Shown: positions 1 to 8,355, counted from the stretch's first letter. The stretch: 64,000 nt of DNA from Nocardia colli (GCF_008704205.1 NZ_VXLC01000006.1:1-64000), one strand, 5' to 3'. Notes: generated by a model not told the origin, from the sequence alone. Program-made: numbers and translations.

Positions 1-189
1 TGCATCCACCCCTTGAACCCAAGTCGGGCGATACCGACACCAGTTCCCCTTGATCTTGGTCGCTATTTTCGCAGCGCGATACCGCCGGTCCCACGGCGTC
101 GAAATCCGCCTATGGATGAGGTGCCGCGTTGGCGGCCGTCCGTCGTTGCGTCGCAAGCGGTTGGGCAGGAGTTGGATAGGTGGCGCTGG

Positions 190-1635
190 TCAGACCTCGA
201 CGGTGACCGTGTGGAAGCCGGAGGGGCCGGTGGGGAACGGCGGGCGGTGGCGGCCTTCCTGGACTTCGCCGGAGCGGCTGATTGCTCTCGCTTGTACCTG
301 GTGTTCGCCCGGCGGGAGTTCCACTGCGACACGCCAGCGACGCCAGGCTGCGGCACCGAGTTCCGTGCCGAGATCGGCTGAGTGCCAATCTCCTTCGCCG
401 ACACGGACCTCTACACCGGCGACGCCGTGCGGTGGGGCCCAGGCGACCCCGGCGATCGTGGTGGTACCTGCGGCGGCTCGGCCGGGCGCGGTCACGTCGA
501 TGCGGGCCTGCGGGGTTACCCAGAGCGGACCTGCGGGCCAGCCGCGCCGCCACCAGTAGTCCACGTGGGTGTCGTCGGTGAGTTCCAGTTCGCCAAGCCA
601 TTTCGCGCCGGTGTACTGGCCGTAGAGGCCGGGTACGAAGACGCGGGCGGGGAATCCGTGAGCGGGAGTGAGGGGTTCGCCGTTCATGCCGATGACCACG
701 TAGCCGGGCCATTCGCCGGAGCGCAGCGGTTCGATCGGGAGTGAGATCGTGTAGCCGTCAACGGCTCTGGTGACCAGGCGGGTGGCGTCGGATTCGGGGA
801 TGGCGTGCTTGAGCAGGTCGGACAGCGGTACCCCGAACCAGCGGCCGTTGGCGGCCCGGCCCTCGCCGGGGTGGTTGTGCACGCACACCATGACGGCGTC
901 GAATTCCACTGCGTCTTCGGCCAATTCGTTCAGCGTGAGGCGCAATGGGTGCGCGACCTTACCGGTGACGGACAGCCGCCAGTGGGCCGGATCGATCCGC
1001 GGCGGGCGGAGATTGACGTCGGCGACGTACATTCGGCGGGCGGCGGTGACCAACGGTGACAATCCCGGCTCGTCTTCGAGTCCGTCCTGCGGCACGACGC
1101 CCAGCGCGCCCATCGGGCCGATGCGGCGAATGTCGTTGTCCTGCCTGCGATCCAGATCATGGTGCAAGGTGTGCGCGGCGGCGAACATTCCGGCGCCTGT
1201 GGCGATCCAGGCCAACCCGCCGAGCAGCCCGCGGGGCCGCCTGCGCAAGCCTGCGGCGAGCACTCCGGAAGCCGCGACCGCACCGGCCACGGTGGAGGTC
1301 GAGCGAGTCGACAATCGGGTCGCCAACGCGGCGGCACCCGCGCCGGCCGCGGCCGTCACCGGCGTCCGCAGCCGTTCGGGCAGCGCGGCGAGCCCGACTG
1401 CCGCCGCGACCACACCCGCACCGATCCCCAACCGGGTAGCGATCTTGTCGTGCCGGCCGGACATCGCGACGGTGACCTCGACCACCGGCACCGGCGCGGC
1501 ATCGATGGCCGCCCGCCCCAGGGTGTCGATCAGCGACCCGCCCCTGGTCGCGGCGATCGCCTCGCCGACCCCCAGTGCCGCCAGCCCGACCGCGGCCGCA
1601 CCGACCCCGCTGCTCCGGTCTCCGTTCGTCACCAC
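190..1635 (-). CDS. SUOX-family molybdopterin-dependent oxidoreductase
   Basis: Membrane-anchored molybdoenzyme of the sulfite oxidase family; the substrate cannot be told from sequence. The first 200 residues are Ala/Gly/Val-rich with several likely membrane helices. The catalytic domain follows, with a VCVHNHPG...NGRWFGVPL block that carries the molybdenum-ligand cysteine near residue 250, then a C-terminal dimerisation-type beta domain (about the last 100 residues, with WWRRGWPAGPLW). The frame stays open upstream to a TTG at 1764. I prefer the GTG at 1635 because the protein then begins just before the first hydrophobic stretch, but this is a judgement. It stands alone: no cytochrome or Moco biosynthesis gene is adjacent. 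Family assignment is firm, start is not. Confidence 0.85.
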   Translation of the reverse strand: MVTNGDRSSGVGAAAVGLAALGVGEAIAATRGGSLIDTLGRAAIDAAPVPVVEVTVAMSGRHDKIATRLGIGAGVVAAAVGLAALPERLRTPVTAAAGAGAAALATRLSTRSTSTVAGAVAASGVLAAGLRRRPRGLLGGLAWIATGAGMFAAAHTLHHDLDRRQDNDIRRIGPMGALGVVPQDGLEDEPGLSPLVTAARRMYVADVNLRPPRIDPAHWRLSVTGKVAHPLRLTLNELAEDAVEFDAVMVCVHNHPGEGRAANGRWFGVPLSDLLKHAIPESDATRLVTRAVDGYTISLPIEPLRSGEWPGYVVIGMNGEPLTPAHGFPARVFVPGLYGQYTGAKWLGELELTDDTHVDYWWRRGWPAGPLWVTPQARIDVTAPGRAAAGTTTIAGVAWAPPHGVAGVEVRVGEGDWHSADLGTELGAAAWRRWRVAVELPPGEHQVQARAISRSGEVQEGRHRPPFPTGPSGFHTVTVEV

Positions 1636-2027
1636 CGCTGGCACACCCGCTTCCAACCCGATCGTCCGCTGTCCCCCAGCATTCTGCCCGACCCACGGCA
1701 CCCGCCACCCGCTTTCACCCGCTGCCACGGCCCGACCAGCGCGCTCTATGTCCGATTGGGACAACCCAGTCAGCCGTACCGGCCATCTCGAAGCCCGCGG
1801 CGTTCCGGGAGCCCGTTCGACGTGCCCGTCCGCCGTTAGGGCCAGAGCCTTCGCCGGAAGCTGCTCAACTGAGATCGCCTGCCAGACCAGCCTGCTGCCG
1901 CACCGTGGCTGCGGCGGGCGACCGCGCTACGGAACGATCATCGACAGGCGAAAACGACTTATCGCTGACTGTCCGCGGCAATTCGTGGAGATCGTGCGAC
2001 CGAGTGGCCCTCGGTGATCGGCTACGG

Positions 2028-3275
2028 CTACTCCTCGATCACCTCGGCGGACAACGCGGTCAGCTCTTTGCGTACCGCGGTGAGGAGTCTGTCCGCATCG
2101 GTACCGCCGCCGAGTACACCGACAGCTAGTTGGCCGTGAAAGGTGTAGACCAGGAAGGTGATTGCGGCGGAGGCGCCGGTGGAGGGTTTGGGGTGGGCGG
2201 AGAGGTAGACGATTTCGTAGTCGGTCAGGGTCAGGTTGGCGGGGGTTCGGAATCGGGGTACGGCGCCGGTATTGGTGATTGCGATGTGGCCGGCCAGGGA
2301 GTGGATTCGGGTCGGGCCGTAGAAGTCTGGGAAGTGCAGTACCGACTGTTGCACGATGCCTTCGGCCAGGTCGGAATGTAGTCTTTCCGAAATCCGTTGG
2401 GCCAGTTCGAGAACACTCCCCGAGGGGTCGATCTCGGCGGCGAACGATGCGAGTCCGGCCATGTTGGTGCCCTCGGCGGGTGCTACTCGCGGATCCAGTC
2501 GGGACCGCATATCCACCGGATACAGGCAGCCCAGCGACACCGGACCGCCTGTGGCATTGGATTTTTCGGAGGCATACGCGCGAAGCAACGCTGCCGTGAT
2601 CAATCCGTTCACGCTGATACCGCGATGATGACCCAGTGCCACGATCCGCGCCGTCGTCCCCTCGTCCAACCGAGCGCGCTTCGGCCAAGCAAGCGAGCTC
2701 GGTGCCGGATCACCAACGGGCACAGTCGTTGCCGCCGCCGGGAGCGGGTTGGTCACGTCCTCGAGGCCGGACACCTCGCCCGCGACGACCCCGCGCTTCG
2801 CCGCATGCCACTCCAACGGCTGCGGATATTCCTGCGGCACAACACTTATCGGCGCAAATTCGACGATATCCGTATAGAACGCCCAGAACCGTGACAACAG
2901 TTCGACGCAGTGCCCGGCGTCCGCGATGCTGTGATGCGCGAACAAGGTGACCCGCCATCGATCGGCCCCGGACGCCACCGCATCCAGATACGCCAGCTGC
3001 GTTCCCGGGTCCACCGGCGTCGCCGGCAAACCCGCAGTCTCCACGTCGCCCTCGGTTACCGAAGCACCGATCGGTGAATCCCCCGGGCGCAGTAGATATC
3101 CCGTGCCCGCCTCGTCCTCCCCGATCCGGCAGAGCACCACCGGAAACGCCACCTGCAATGCGGCGAAAGCTTCTTTCAACGCCGCGACATCGAGCTCTCC
3201 CGCTACCGACACCGACCGGCCCGTGTAGGTGCCGTGCCGTACAAACCGCTGTTCCGACGGCGCCAATACGCGCAC
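2028..3275 (-). CDS. PapA5-like acyltransferase (condensation-domain fold)
   Basis: About 415-residue protein resembling phthiocerol/phthiodiolone dimycocerosyl transferase PapA5, which moves acyl chains from a polyketide carrier or CoA to an alcohol or sugar. The N-terminus (VRVLAPSEQRF) matches the PapA5 start pattern. The condensation-type catalytic motif appears as HHSIADAG, a variant of HHxxxDG in which Ala sits between Asp and Gly. The LTDYEIVYLSAHP stretch is compatible with the C-terminal half of the fold. GTG at 3275 is chosen because GAGGA lies 8 nt before it; the frame stays open to 3377, which would overlap the divergent TenA start at 3362. No polyketide synthase is nearby, so the acyl donor is unknown. 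Confidence 0.78.
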   Translation of the reverse strand: MRVLAPSEQRFVRHGTYTGRSVSVAGELDVAALKEAFAALQVAFPVVLCRIGEDEAGTGYLLRPGDSPIGASVTEGDVETAGLPATPVDPGTQLAYLDAVASGADRWRVTLFAHHSIADAGHCVELLSRFWAFYTDIVEFAPISVVPQEYPQPLEWHAAKRGVVAGEVSGLEDVTNPLPAAATTVPVGDPAPSSLAWPKRARLDEGTTARIVALGHHRGISVNGLITAALLRAYASEKSNATGGPVSLGCLYPVDMRSRLDPRVAPAEGTNMAGLASFAAEIDPSGSVLELAQRISERLHSDLAEGIVQQSVLHFPDFYGPTRIHSLAGHIAITNTGAVPRFRTPANLTLTDYEIVYLSAHPKPSTGASAAITFLVYTFHGQLAVGVLGGGTDADRLLTAVRKELTALSAEVIEE

Positions 3276-3361
3276 CGTCGCATCCTCATCCCGCAACACC
3301 TCGCAAGCGTGCGGCAACACCGGCCGGGGCGCAAACGAACGGATGCGGAAGACTGGACGAC

Positions 3362-3970
3362 ATGAGTCTCGCCGCACATCTGGAAGAACTCGGCCGCCCG
3401 CTGGTCGAGCATCAGCTCGATCATCCCACCGTGGCGGGCATCGCCAAGGGTGACCTGCCCGAGCCGATCTTCCGTTCCTGGCTGGAGCAGGATTACCTCT
3501 TCCTGCTCGATTACGTCCGCGTGTTCAGCCGCCTGGCCTGGCAGGCCCCGCCGGCGCACCTCGGCGACCTGGTGGACCTGGCGCACGCCACCTATCACGA
3601 CGAACTCGCGCTACACCGCTCCTTGGCCGCGGAATTCAGCGCCGACCTCGGCGGTGTCACCAAAGGTGTTGCCTGCGAGGCATATACGACGTTCCTGCTC
3701 GACTCGGCCGCCGACTACGCCGAGGGTCTCGTCGCCCTCTACCCGTGTATGTGGGGCTACTCCACACTCGGCGCCCGCCTCGCCGAGAACCCACCCGCCG
3801 AGCCCCGCTATCGCCGCTGGGTCGACACCTACGCCGACCCCGCCTTTGCCGCCCTCACCCGCCGCTGCGCCCAGATGATCGACGAAGCAGGCCCCGACCC
3901 GGCCCGCGCCGAAGCCCTGTTCCGCGAGGGCATGCGCCACGAACTCGCCTTCTGGGACGTCCCCAACTAG
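3362..3970 (+). CDS. TenA/thiaminase II family protein
   Basis: 202-residue all-helical TenA-like protein. TenA enzymes hydrolyse aminopyrimidine thiamin breakdown products so the pyrimidine can be salvaged. The expected active-site residues are present: Asp44 (LEQDY), Tyr108 (EAYTTF), the nucleophile Cys129 in YPCMWGY, and the terminal Glu194 (RHELAFW). Length equals the family norm. The ATG at 3362 starts just outside the divergent acyltransferase GTG (3275). No other thiamin gene lies alongside and I see no TPP riboswitch upstream, so the link to thiamin salvage is from the family only. Confidence 0.85.
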   Translation: MSLAAHLEELGRPLVEHQLDHPTVAGIAKGDLPEPIFRSWLEQDYLFLLDYVRVFSRLAWQAPPAHLGDLVDLAHATYHDELALHRSLAAEFSADLGGVTKGVACEAYTTFLLDSAADYAEGLVALYPCMWGYSTLGARLAENPPAEPRYRRWVDTYADPAFAALTRRCAQMIDEAGPDPARAEALFREGMRHELAFWDVPN

Positions 3971-4148
3971 GTCGCGCCGACCTGAGCCGATGCCGACCGC
4001 CTGCGATTCGACAGCGACCGCCTGTTCCTGCCACGCTGCCACCGATCCCCGGCCGCCTGCCACCACCCGGGCGATCGCTGTGCACAGAAGCCGCGCCAAC
4101 CCATCGACCCGCGCGACAGATCGCCTCCGGCGACGTACACCACGAAGA

Positions 4149-4218
4149 CGCACTACTTCTGATTTCCCGCACCGAAAATTGCATGCAATTTTCGGTGCGG
4201 GAAATCAGAAGTAGTGCG
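4149..4218. repeat. 70-bp perfect palindrome, copy 1 of a repeat family
   Basis: Every base from 4149 to 4183 pairs with 4218 down to 4184. The plan is CGCAC, 5 variable bases, CTGATTTCCCGCA, 9 variable bases, GCA, then the mirror image. It sits between the convergent tenA-like and oxidoreductase genes. The same 70-bp plan recurs at 10143-10212 and, degenerate, at 35071-35140. As RNA it would form a 35-bp hairpin from either strand, so it may act as a bidirectional terminator. Confidence 0.9.
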
Positions 4219-4263
4219 GGAGGTCAGAAGTGGTGCGGGAGGTCAGAAGTGGTGCGGGAGGTC
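4207..4263. repeat. Three tandem 19-bp repeats
   Basis: Units at 4207-4225, 4226-4244 and 4245-4263. The unit begins AGAAG and contains TGCGGGAGGTC; the first differs from the other two by one base (TAGTG instead of TGGTG). The first unit overlaps the right arm of the 70-bp palindrome, so the array looks like a duplication of the palindrome edge. The third unit runs into the stop codon of the oxidoreductase gene (4262-4264). Confidence 0.85.
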
Positions 4264-5182
4264 AGGGGTGCAGGACGATCTTGCCGCGGGTGTGCCGGTG
4301 CTCCAGCTCGCGGTACGCGTCTTGGACCTTGTCGAGCGGGTAGACGCCGGCGATCGGCACCTCGACGGTTCCTGCGGCGGCGAGGTCGGCCAGTTCGGTG
4401 AGCACATCGATCGTGCCTGCGGCCGCGTTGCCGTCGGCTTTCACACCGTATTTCTCGACGGCGGCGAAGTTGATGATGGTGTCGATGCGCTCCACCGGAA
4501 CGCCCAACTCAACGGCGATGTCCACGTAGTCGGCGCCGAACGTATCGATGAACGCGTCCACACCGTCCGGCGCGGCGGCCCGGAGCCGATCGATCAGCCC
4601 GTCGCCGTACGCGACCGGTGTCGCGCCGACCTTCCGCAGCCAGTCGTGGTTCGCCGCACTCGCGATCCCGATCACCTCGGCCCCGCGCACCCGCAGCAGC
4701 TGCACCGCGATCGAGCCGACACCACCGGCCGCGCCGGACACGACGACCGTGTCGCCCGCGTTCGCCTCCACCGCCCGAATAGCCGCGAAAGCCGTTGTGC
4801 CCGCTACATATAACGCGCCGGCCACATCCCAGTCCAACCCGGCGGGCTTGGGCGTCACCTGAGCGAACGGCACCACCACATGCGTCGCGTGACTGGCGCG
4901 TTCGTCGGTGAACCCGAGCACCTCGTCGCCGACCTCGATCCCGCCGACCTCCGCACCGAGCTCGACGACGCGTCCCGCGAAATCGGTCCCCTCCCCCGAC
5001 GGAAACGTCGAAGGCCAGCGATCGTGAAACGCACCGCTGCGGATGGCCGCCTCGCCCGGATTGATGCCCGCCGCGACCACAGCGACCACCACCTGACCGG
5101 GCCCGGCGGTCGGCGTCGGCACCTCGACCACCTGCAACTCGTCGATCCCGCCATATCGATCGAACTTCACCGCTCTTGCCAT
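4262..5182 (-). CDS. Quinone-oxidoreductase-like NADP-dependent MDR enzyme
   Basis: 306-residue zinc-independent medium-chain reductase/dehydrogenase (QOR/zeta-crystallin type). It starts MARAVKFDRYGG, has a GroES-like domain to about residue 120, then a Rossmann domain with the nucleotide-binding GAAGGVGSIAVQL turn, and ends with ...HTRGKIVLHP, the usual C-terminus of this group. The structural and catalytic zinc cysteines of alcohol dehydrogenases are missing, as expected for QOR. ATG at 5182 follows an AGGAGCTC ribosome site. The reading frame extends upstream to 5461 but that part does not look like the family. Substrate unknown, probably an enone or quinone. Confidence 0.88.
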   Translation of the reverse strand: MARAVKFDRYGGIDELQVVEVPTPTAGPGQVVVAVVAAGINPGEAAIRSGAFHDRWPSTFPSGEGTDFAGRVVELGAEVGGIEVGDEVLGFTDERASHATHVVVPFAQVTPKPAGLDWDVAGALYVAGTTAFAAIRAVEANAGDTVVVSGAAGGVGSIAVQLLRVRGAEVIGIASAANHDWLRKVGATPVAYGDGLIDRLRAAAPDGVDAFIDTFGADYVDIAVELGVPVERIDTIINFAAVEKYGVKADGNAAAGTIDVLTELADLAAAGTVEVPIAGVYPLDKVQDAYRELEHRHTRGKIVLHP

Positions 5183-5327
5183 GCTGAGCTCCTCGATTCG
5201 GTGACTAACGGCACATCGAGCGTCAACGGACGACTCGGCCCGGATATTTCCCGCGCGACGACGTCCGAAAACCCACAGACCGGCAATTGGAGGGCGGATC
5301 GCCCGCAACCGCCTTACGCTGGCAACC

Positions 5328-5777
5328 GTGGGAGCGGAGAATGTGCGGGCGTCTGATGCCGACCGCGAGAAGATCGTCGAGCAACTGCGGCATGCGATGA
5401 ACGAGGGCAGGCTGACGCTGCACGAATACGACGACCGGTTGCAGCAGGTGTACGCCGCCAAGACCTATGGTGAGCTGAATCCGGTGCTGGCCGACCTTCC
5501 CGCGCAGCGCGTTTCGCGCTCCCGGGACCTGAAGCGGATACCGCAGTGGGTCGTCATCATGTGGACCCCGTGGGTGTTCGTGAACATGCTGACCCTGCTG
5601 ATCTGGGTCGCCACCGGCGCGGGCTACTTCTGGCCGTTCTGGGTGGCGGTGCCGTGGGGCATGGCGTTGCTCATCCCGACGGCGATCGGAATCACGGTGC
5701 GCGGCAACGGTTCCGAATCGGAACGGCCGCAGATCCCGCCGACGCCACCGACTCCCCCGCTACCACCGACGCGCTGA
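5328..5777 (+). CDS. DUF1707 domain protein with two membrane segments
   Basis: 149 residues. Residues 6-60 are the DUF1707 domain (RASDADREKIVEQL ... GRLTLHEYDDRL ... TYGELNPVLADLP), a small actinobacterial domain of unknown function usually found at the N-terminus of membrane proteins. Two hydrophobic segments follow (about 72-90 and 95-115), then a Pro-rich tail. The start is a GTG at 5328. It converges on glyS across a strong hairpin. Confidence 0.85.
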   Translation: MGAENVRASDADREKIVEQLRHAMNEGRLTLHEYDDRLQQVYAAKTYGELNPVLADLPAQRVSRSRDLKRIPQWVVIMWTPWVFVNMLTLLIWVATGAGYFWPFWVAVPWGMALLIPTAIGITVRGNGSESERPQIPPTPPTPPLPPTR

Positions 5778-5783
5778 AAACGA

Positions 5784-5820
5784 CGAACGACCCGCACCGG
5801 CATCCGGTGCGGGTCGTTCG
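5784..5820. terminator. Bidirectional terminator hairpin
   Basis: A perfect 17-bp stem (5784-5800 with 5804-5820) and a CAT loop between the convergent DUF1707 and glyS genes. There is no long T run, as is usual in high-GC actinobacteria. Confidence 0.85.
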
Positions 5821-5829
5821 GTCGAAAGC

Positions 5830-7236
5830 TCAGGAACCCAGCAGATGCTGGGCCAGGTAGCCCTCCACCTTGTCCAGCGCGATCCGCTCCTGCGTCATCG
5901 AGTCCCGCTCGCGGATGGTCACCGCTTGATCGTCGAGGGTGTCGAAGTCGACGGTGATGCAGAACGGGGTGCCGATCTCGTCCTGGCGACGGTAGCGGCG
6001 GCCGATGGCGCCGGCGTCGTCGAACTCCACGTTCCAGTTCCGGCGCAGTTGCGCGGCAAGGTCTTTCGCCTTCGGCGTCAGATCCGCGTTGCGCGACAAC
6101 GGAAGTACCGCCGCCTTGACCGGGGCGAGCCTGCGGTCCAGGCGCAGCACCGTGCGAGTGTCCACGCCGCCCTTGGCATTCGGCGCCTCGTCCTCGGCGT
6201 AGGCGTCGACCAGGAACGCCATCAGCGAGCGGGTCAGGCCGGCCGCGGGCTCGATGACGTAGGGCACGTAGCGCTCGTTGGTGGTCTGGTCGAAGAAGCT
6301 GAGCTCGGTGCCGGAGTGCTCGGAGTGCGTCTTGAGGTCGAAGTCGGTGCGGTTGGCGACGCCCTCGAGCTCACCCCACTCGTTGCCCTGGAAGCCGAAG
6401 CGGTACTCGATGTCGGTGGTGCCGGCCGAGTAGTGCGACAGCTTTTCCTTCGGGTGCTCGTAGAGCCGCAGGTTGTCCGGGTTGATGCCGAGGTCGGTGT
6501 ACCAGGAGAAACGGGTCTCGATCCAGTACTTGTGCCACTCCGCGTCCTCGCCCGGCTTGACGAAGAACTCCATCTCCATCTGCTCGAACTCGCGGGTGCG
6601 GAAGATGAAGTTGCCGGGGGTGATCTCGTTGCGGAAGCTCTTGCCGATCTGGGCGATGCCGAACGGCGGCTTCTTGCGCGCGGTGGTCATCACGTTCGCG
6701 AAGTTCACGAAGATGCCCTGCGCGGTCTCGGGCCGCAGGTAGTGCATGCCCTCCTCGGACTCGATCGGGCCGAGGTAGGTCTTGAGCATCATGTTGAAGT
6801 CGCGCGGCTCGGTCCACTTGCCGACGGTGCCGCAGTTCGGGCACGCGAGCAGGTCCATCGCGACCGTGTCCGGGTCGTCGATCTTGTGCTTGAGCGCGTA
6901 CGCCTCCTGCAGGTGGTCCTGCCGGAAGCGGTGATGGCAGTTCAGGCACTCCACCAGCGGATCGTTGAACACGCCGACGTGGCCCGAGGCCACCCAGACC
7001 TGGCGCGGCAGGATCACCGACGAGTCGAGGCCGACGATGTCCTCGCGGCTGGTGACCATGGAACGCCACCACTGCCGTTTGATGTTCTCCTTGAGTTCCA
7101 CGCCCAGCGGACCGTAGTCCCAGGCCGACTTGGTGCCTCCGTAGATCTCACCGCTCGGGTACACCAGACCCCGGCGCTTGGCGAGGTTGGCAACGGTGTC
7201 CACCTTCGACTTGGGTGCCACTCGAGAATTCTCCAT
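5830..7236 (-). CDS. glyS: Glycine--tRNA ligase
   Basis: 468-residue single-chain class II glycyl-tRNA synthetase that charges tRNA-Gly. It is recognisable from LAKRRGLVYPSGEIYGG near the start, LRPETAQGIFVNF and FGIAQIGKSFRNEI in the core and the anticodon-binding C-terminal domain (LAPVKAAVLPL ... RRYRRQDEIGTPFC). Unlike the M. tuberculosis protein as I recall it, the insertion after motif 1 carries two CxxC pairs (Cys97/Cys100 and Cys132/Cys135), probably a zinc site. It is divergent from smtB-zur, the same arrangement as Rv2357c-Rv2358-Rv2359. The ribosome site before the ATG is weak; a GTG six codons in is an alternative. Confidence 0.97.
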   Translation of the reverse strand: MENSRVAPKSKVDTVANLAKRRGLVYPSGEIYGGTKSAWDYGPLGVELKENIKRQWWRSMVTSREDIVGLDSSVILPRQVWVASGHVGVFNDPLVECLNCHHRFRQDHLQEAYALKHKIDDPDTVAMDLLACPNCGTVGKWTEPRDFNMMLKTYLGPIESEEGMHYLRPETAQGIFVNFANVMTTARKKPPFGIAQIGKSFRNEITPGNFIFRTREFEQMEMEFFVKPGEDAEWHKYWIETRFSWYTDLGINPDNLRLYEHPKEKLSHYSAGTTDIEYRFGFQGNEWGELEGVANRTDFDLKTHSEHSGTELSFFDQTTNERYVPYVIEPAAGLTRSLMAFLVDAYAEDEAPNAKGGVDTRTVLRLDRRLAPVKAAVLPLSRNADLTPKAKDLAAQLRRNWNVEFDDAGAIGRRYRRQDEIGTPFCITVDFDTLDDQAVTIRERDSMTQERIALDKVEGYLAQHLLGS

Positions 7237-7356
7237 CCACTACGAGTCGGATTGTGCGTTCAGGGTTGAGACTATCGGCCCTGCCCAACCAACTTTCCAC
7301 CGCACGGGCAACCTCTGTCCGTGTCACTGTGAACGCACACGCTCCGGCGCGTCCGT

Positions 7357-7382
7357 TTGACATGCGCAACTGTGCATATCAA
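7357..7382. promoter_or_regulatory. SmtB-type 12-2-12 operator overlapping a promoter
   Basis: TTGACATGCGCA (7357-7368) and TGTGCATATCAA (7371-7382) form an inverted repeat with 10 of 12 matches and a 2-nt spacer, the architecture known for ArsR/SmtB operators. The left half begins with TTGACA, a good -35 box; a -10-like CAAAAT lies 17 nt downstream (7380-7385). It is 34 bp before the smtB start, so binding would block that promoter. Confidence 0.75.
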
Positions 7383-7415
7383 AATGGGATCGCTTTCCAA
7401 TAAGGAGTTGGTGCC

Positions 7416-7766
7416 ATGACCGCCGAGACCGCCACCGCCCATCCGCACAACCCGTATCGCGCGCCCGCCCCCGCGCCGGTCCCCGCGCGGACCGTCCTGG
7501 AGGACGCGGGTGAGCTGCTGCGCGCGCTGGCCGCTCCGGTCCGCATCGCCATCGTGTTGCAGTTACGCGAGTCGCCGCGCTGTGTGCACGAGCTGGTCGA
7601 CGCGCTCGGGGTGACCCAACCGCTGGTCAGCCAGCATCTGCGCATCCTCAAGTCCGCGGGCGTGGTCCACGGCGAGCGGTCCGGTCGCGAGGTGCTCTAC
7701 GAACTCGTCGACGACCATCTCGCGCATATCGTGGTCGACGCCGTCGCGCACGCCGAGGAAGGGTAA
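7416..7766 (+). CDS. smtB: ArsR/SmtB-family zinc-sensing repressor
   Basis: 116-residue winged-helix repressor, the counterpart of Rv2358. The helix-turn-helix is at about residues 54-82 (CVHELVDALGVTQPLVSQHLRIL). The C-terminal helix carries the exact SmtB alpha-5 zinc signature D-x-H-x10-H-x2-E (Asp99, His101, His112, Glu115), so it should release DNA when zinc is bound. The first 25 residues are a Pro/Ala-rich extension. It is co-transcribed with zur 3 nt downstream and probably represses both through the 12-2-12 site at 7357-7382. Confidence 0.93.
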   Translation: MTAETATAHPHNPYRAPAPAPVPARTVLEDAGELLRALAAPVRIAIVLQLRESPRCVHELVDALGVTQPLVSQHLRILKSAGVVHGERSGREVLYELVDDHLAHIVVDAVAHAEEG

Positions 7767-7769
7767 TTC

Positions 7770-8216
7770 GTGCCAGAGAACAGTGTCGTTCCGCAGAAGC
7801 CGGTCGGCATCCGCAGTACCAGGCAGCGCAGTGCCATCGCGGCACTGCTCGGTGACATCGAGGAATTCCGCTCCGCGCAGGAACTGCACGACGAGTTGCG
7901 CAAGCGCGGCGAGGGCATCGGGCTGACGACCGTCTATCGCACGCTCCAGTCGCTGGCCGACGCGGGCATGGTCGACGTGTTGCGCACCGATTCCGGCGAG
8001 TCCGTGTACCGCCAGTGTTCGACCGGGCACCATCACCATCTGGTCTGCCGGCACTGCGGGCGCACCGTCGAGGTGGAGGGGCCGACCGTGGAGGCCTGGG
8101 CCGGCGCGATCGCGCGCGAGCACGGGTTCACCGAGGTCAGCCACACCATGGAGGTGTTCGGCACCTGTGAGTCGTGCGCGTCGGCGGGCAATTGCGACGG
8201 CCGGACCACGATCTAG
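7770..8216 (+). CDS. zur: Zinc uptake regulator Zur (Fur family)
   Basis: 148-residue Fur-family repressor that in the mycobacterial counterpart (FurB/Zur, Rv2359) represses zinc uptake and alternative ribosomal protein genes when zinc is plentiful. The N-terminal winged helix contains GLTTVYRTLQSLADAG. The metal domain has a His cluster (His87-90), LVCRHCG (Cys93, Cys96) and CESC (Cys133, Cys136), giving the structural zinc site. It starts with GTG at 7770, 3 nt after the smtB stop, so the two are translationally linked. I did not find a Zur box in this window. Confidence 0.95.
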   Translation: MPENSVVPQKPVGIRSTRQRSAIAALLGDIEEFRSAQELHDELRKRGEGIGLTTVYRTLQSLADAGMVDVLRTDSGESVYRQCSTGHHHHLVCRHCGRTVEVEGPTVEAWAGAIAREHGFTEVSHTMEVFGTCESCASAGNCDGRTTI

Positions 8217-8260
8217 TCCACGCTTCGGTTCACTCAGCGGACCGAGCCCTGGTTAACACC

Positions 8261-8351
8261 GAGCCTCCCCGTGCAGATTTCAACGCGAACCCACGAACGC
8301 CCGGCCGACCCGGGCGTCACGCTCTGGGGTTGCACATCTTCCGGGAGGCTC
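8261..8351 (+). promoter_or_regulatory. Structured leader that can hide a ribosome binding site
   Basis: GAGCCTCCC (8261-8269) is complementary to GGGAGGCTC (8343-8351), which contains the ribosome site of the following lipoprotein gene (GTG at 8356). Between them lies a nested hairpin, ACGCCCGG (8297-8304) with CCGGGCGT (8310-8317). Pairing of the outer stem would block translation. Whether this is regulatory is inference. Confidence 0.4.
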
Positions 8352-8355
8352 AGCC

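Noticed and set aside
1..189. Short frames at the window start
   Set aside because: None has a ribosome site or protein-like composition; the region appears to be the 3' flank of the molybdoenzyme gene.
3276..3361. TPP riboswitch before the TenA-like gene
   Set aside because: Only 86 bp lie between the divergent starts and no thi-box motifs are visible.
5845..7269. 474-residue open frame opposite glyS
   Set aside because: Shadow of a high-GC gene: composition is repetitive Val/Leu/Arg/Ala and the true gene on the other strand is unmistakable.
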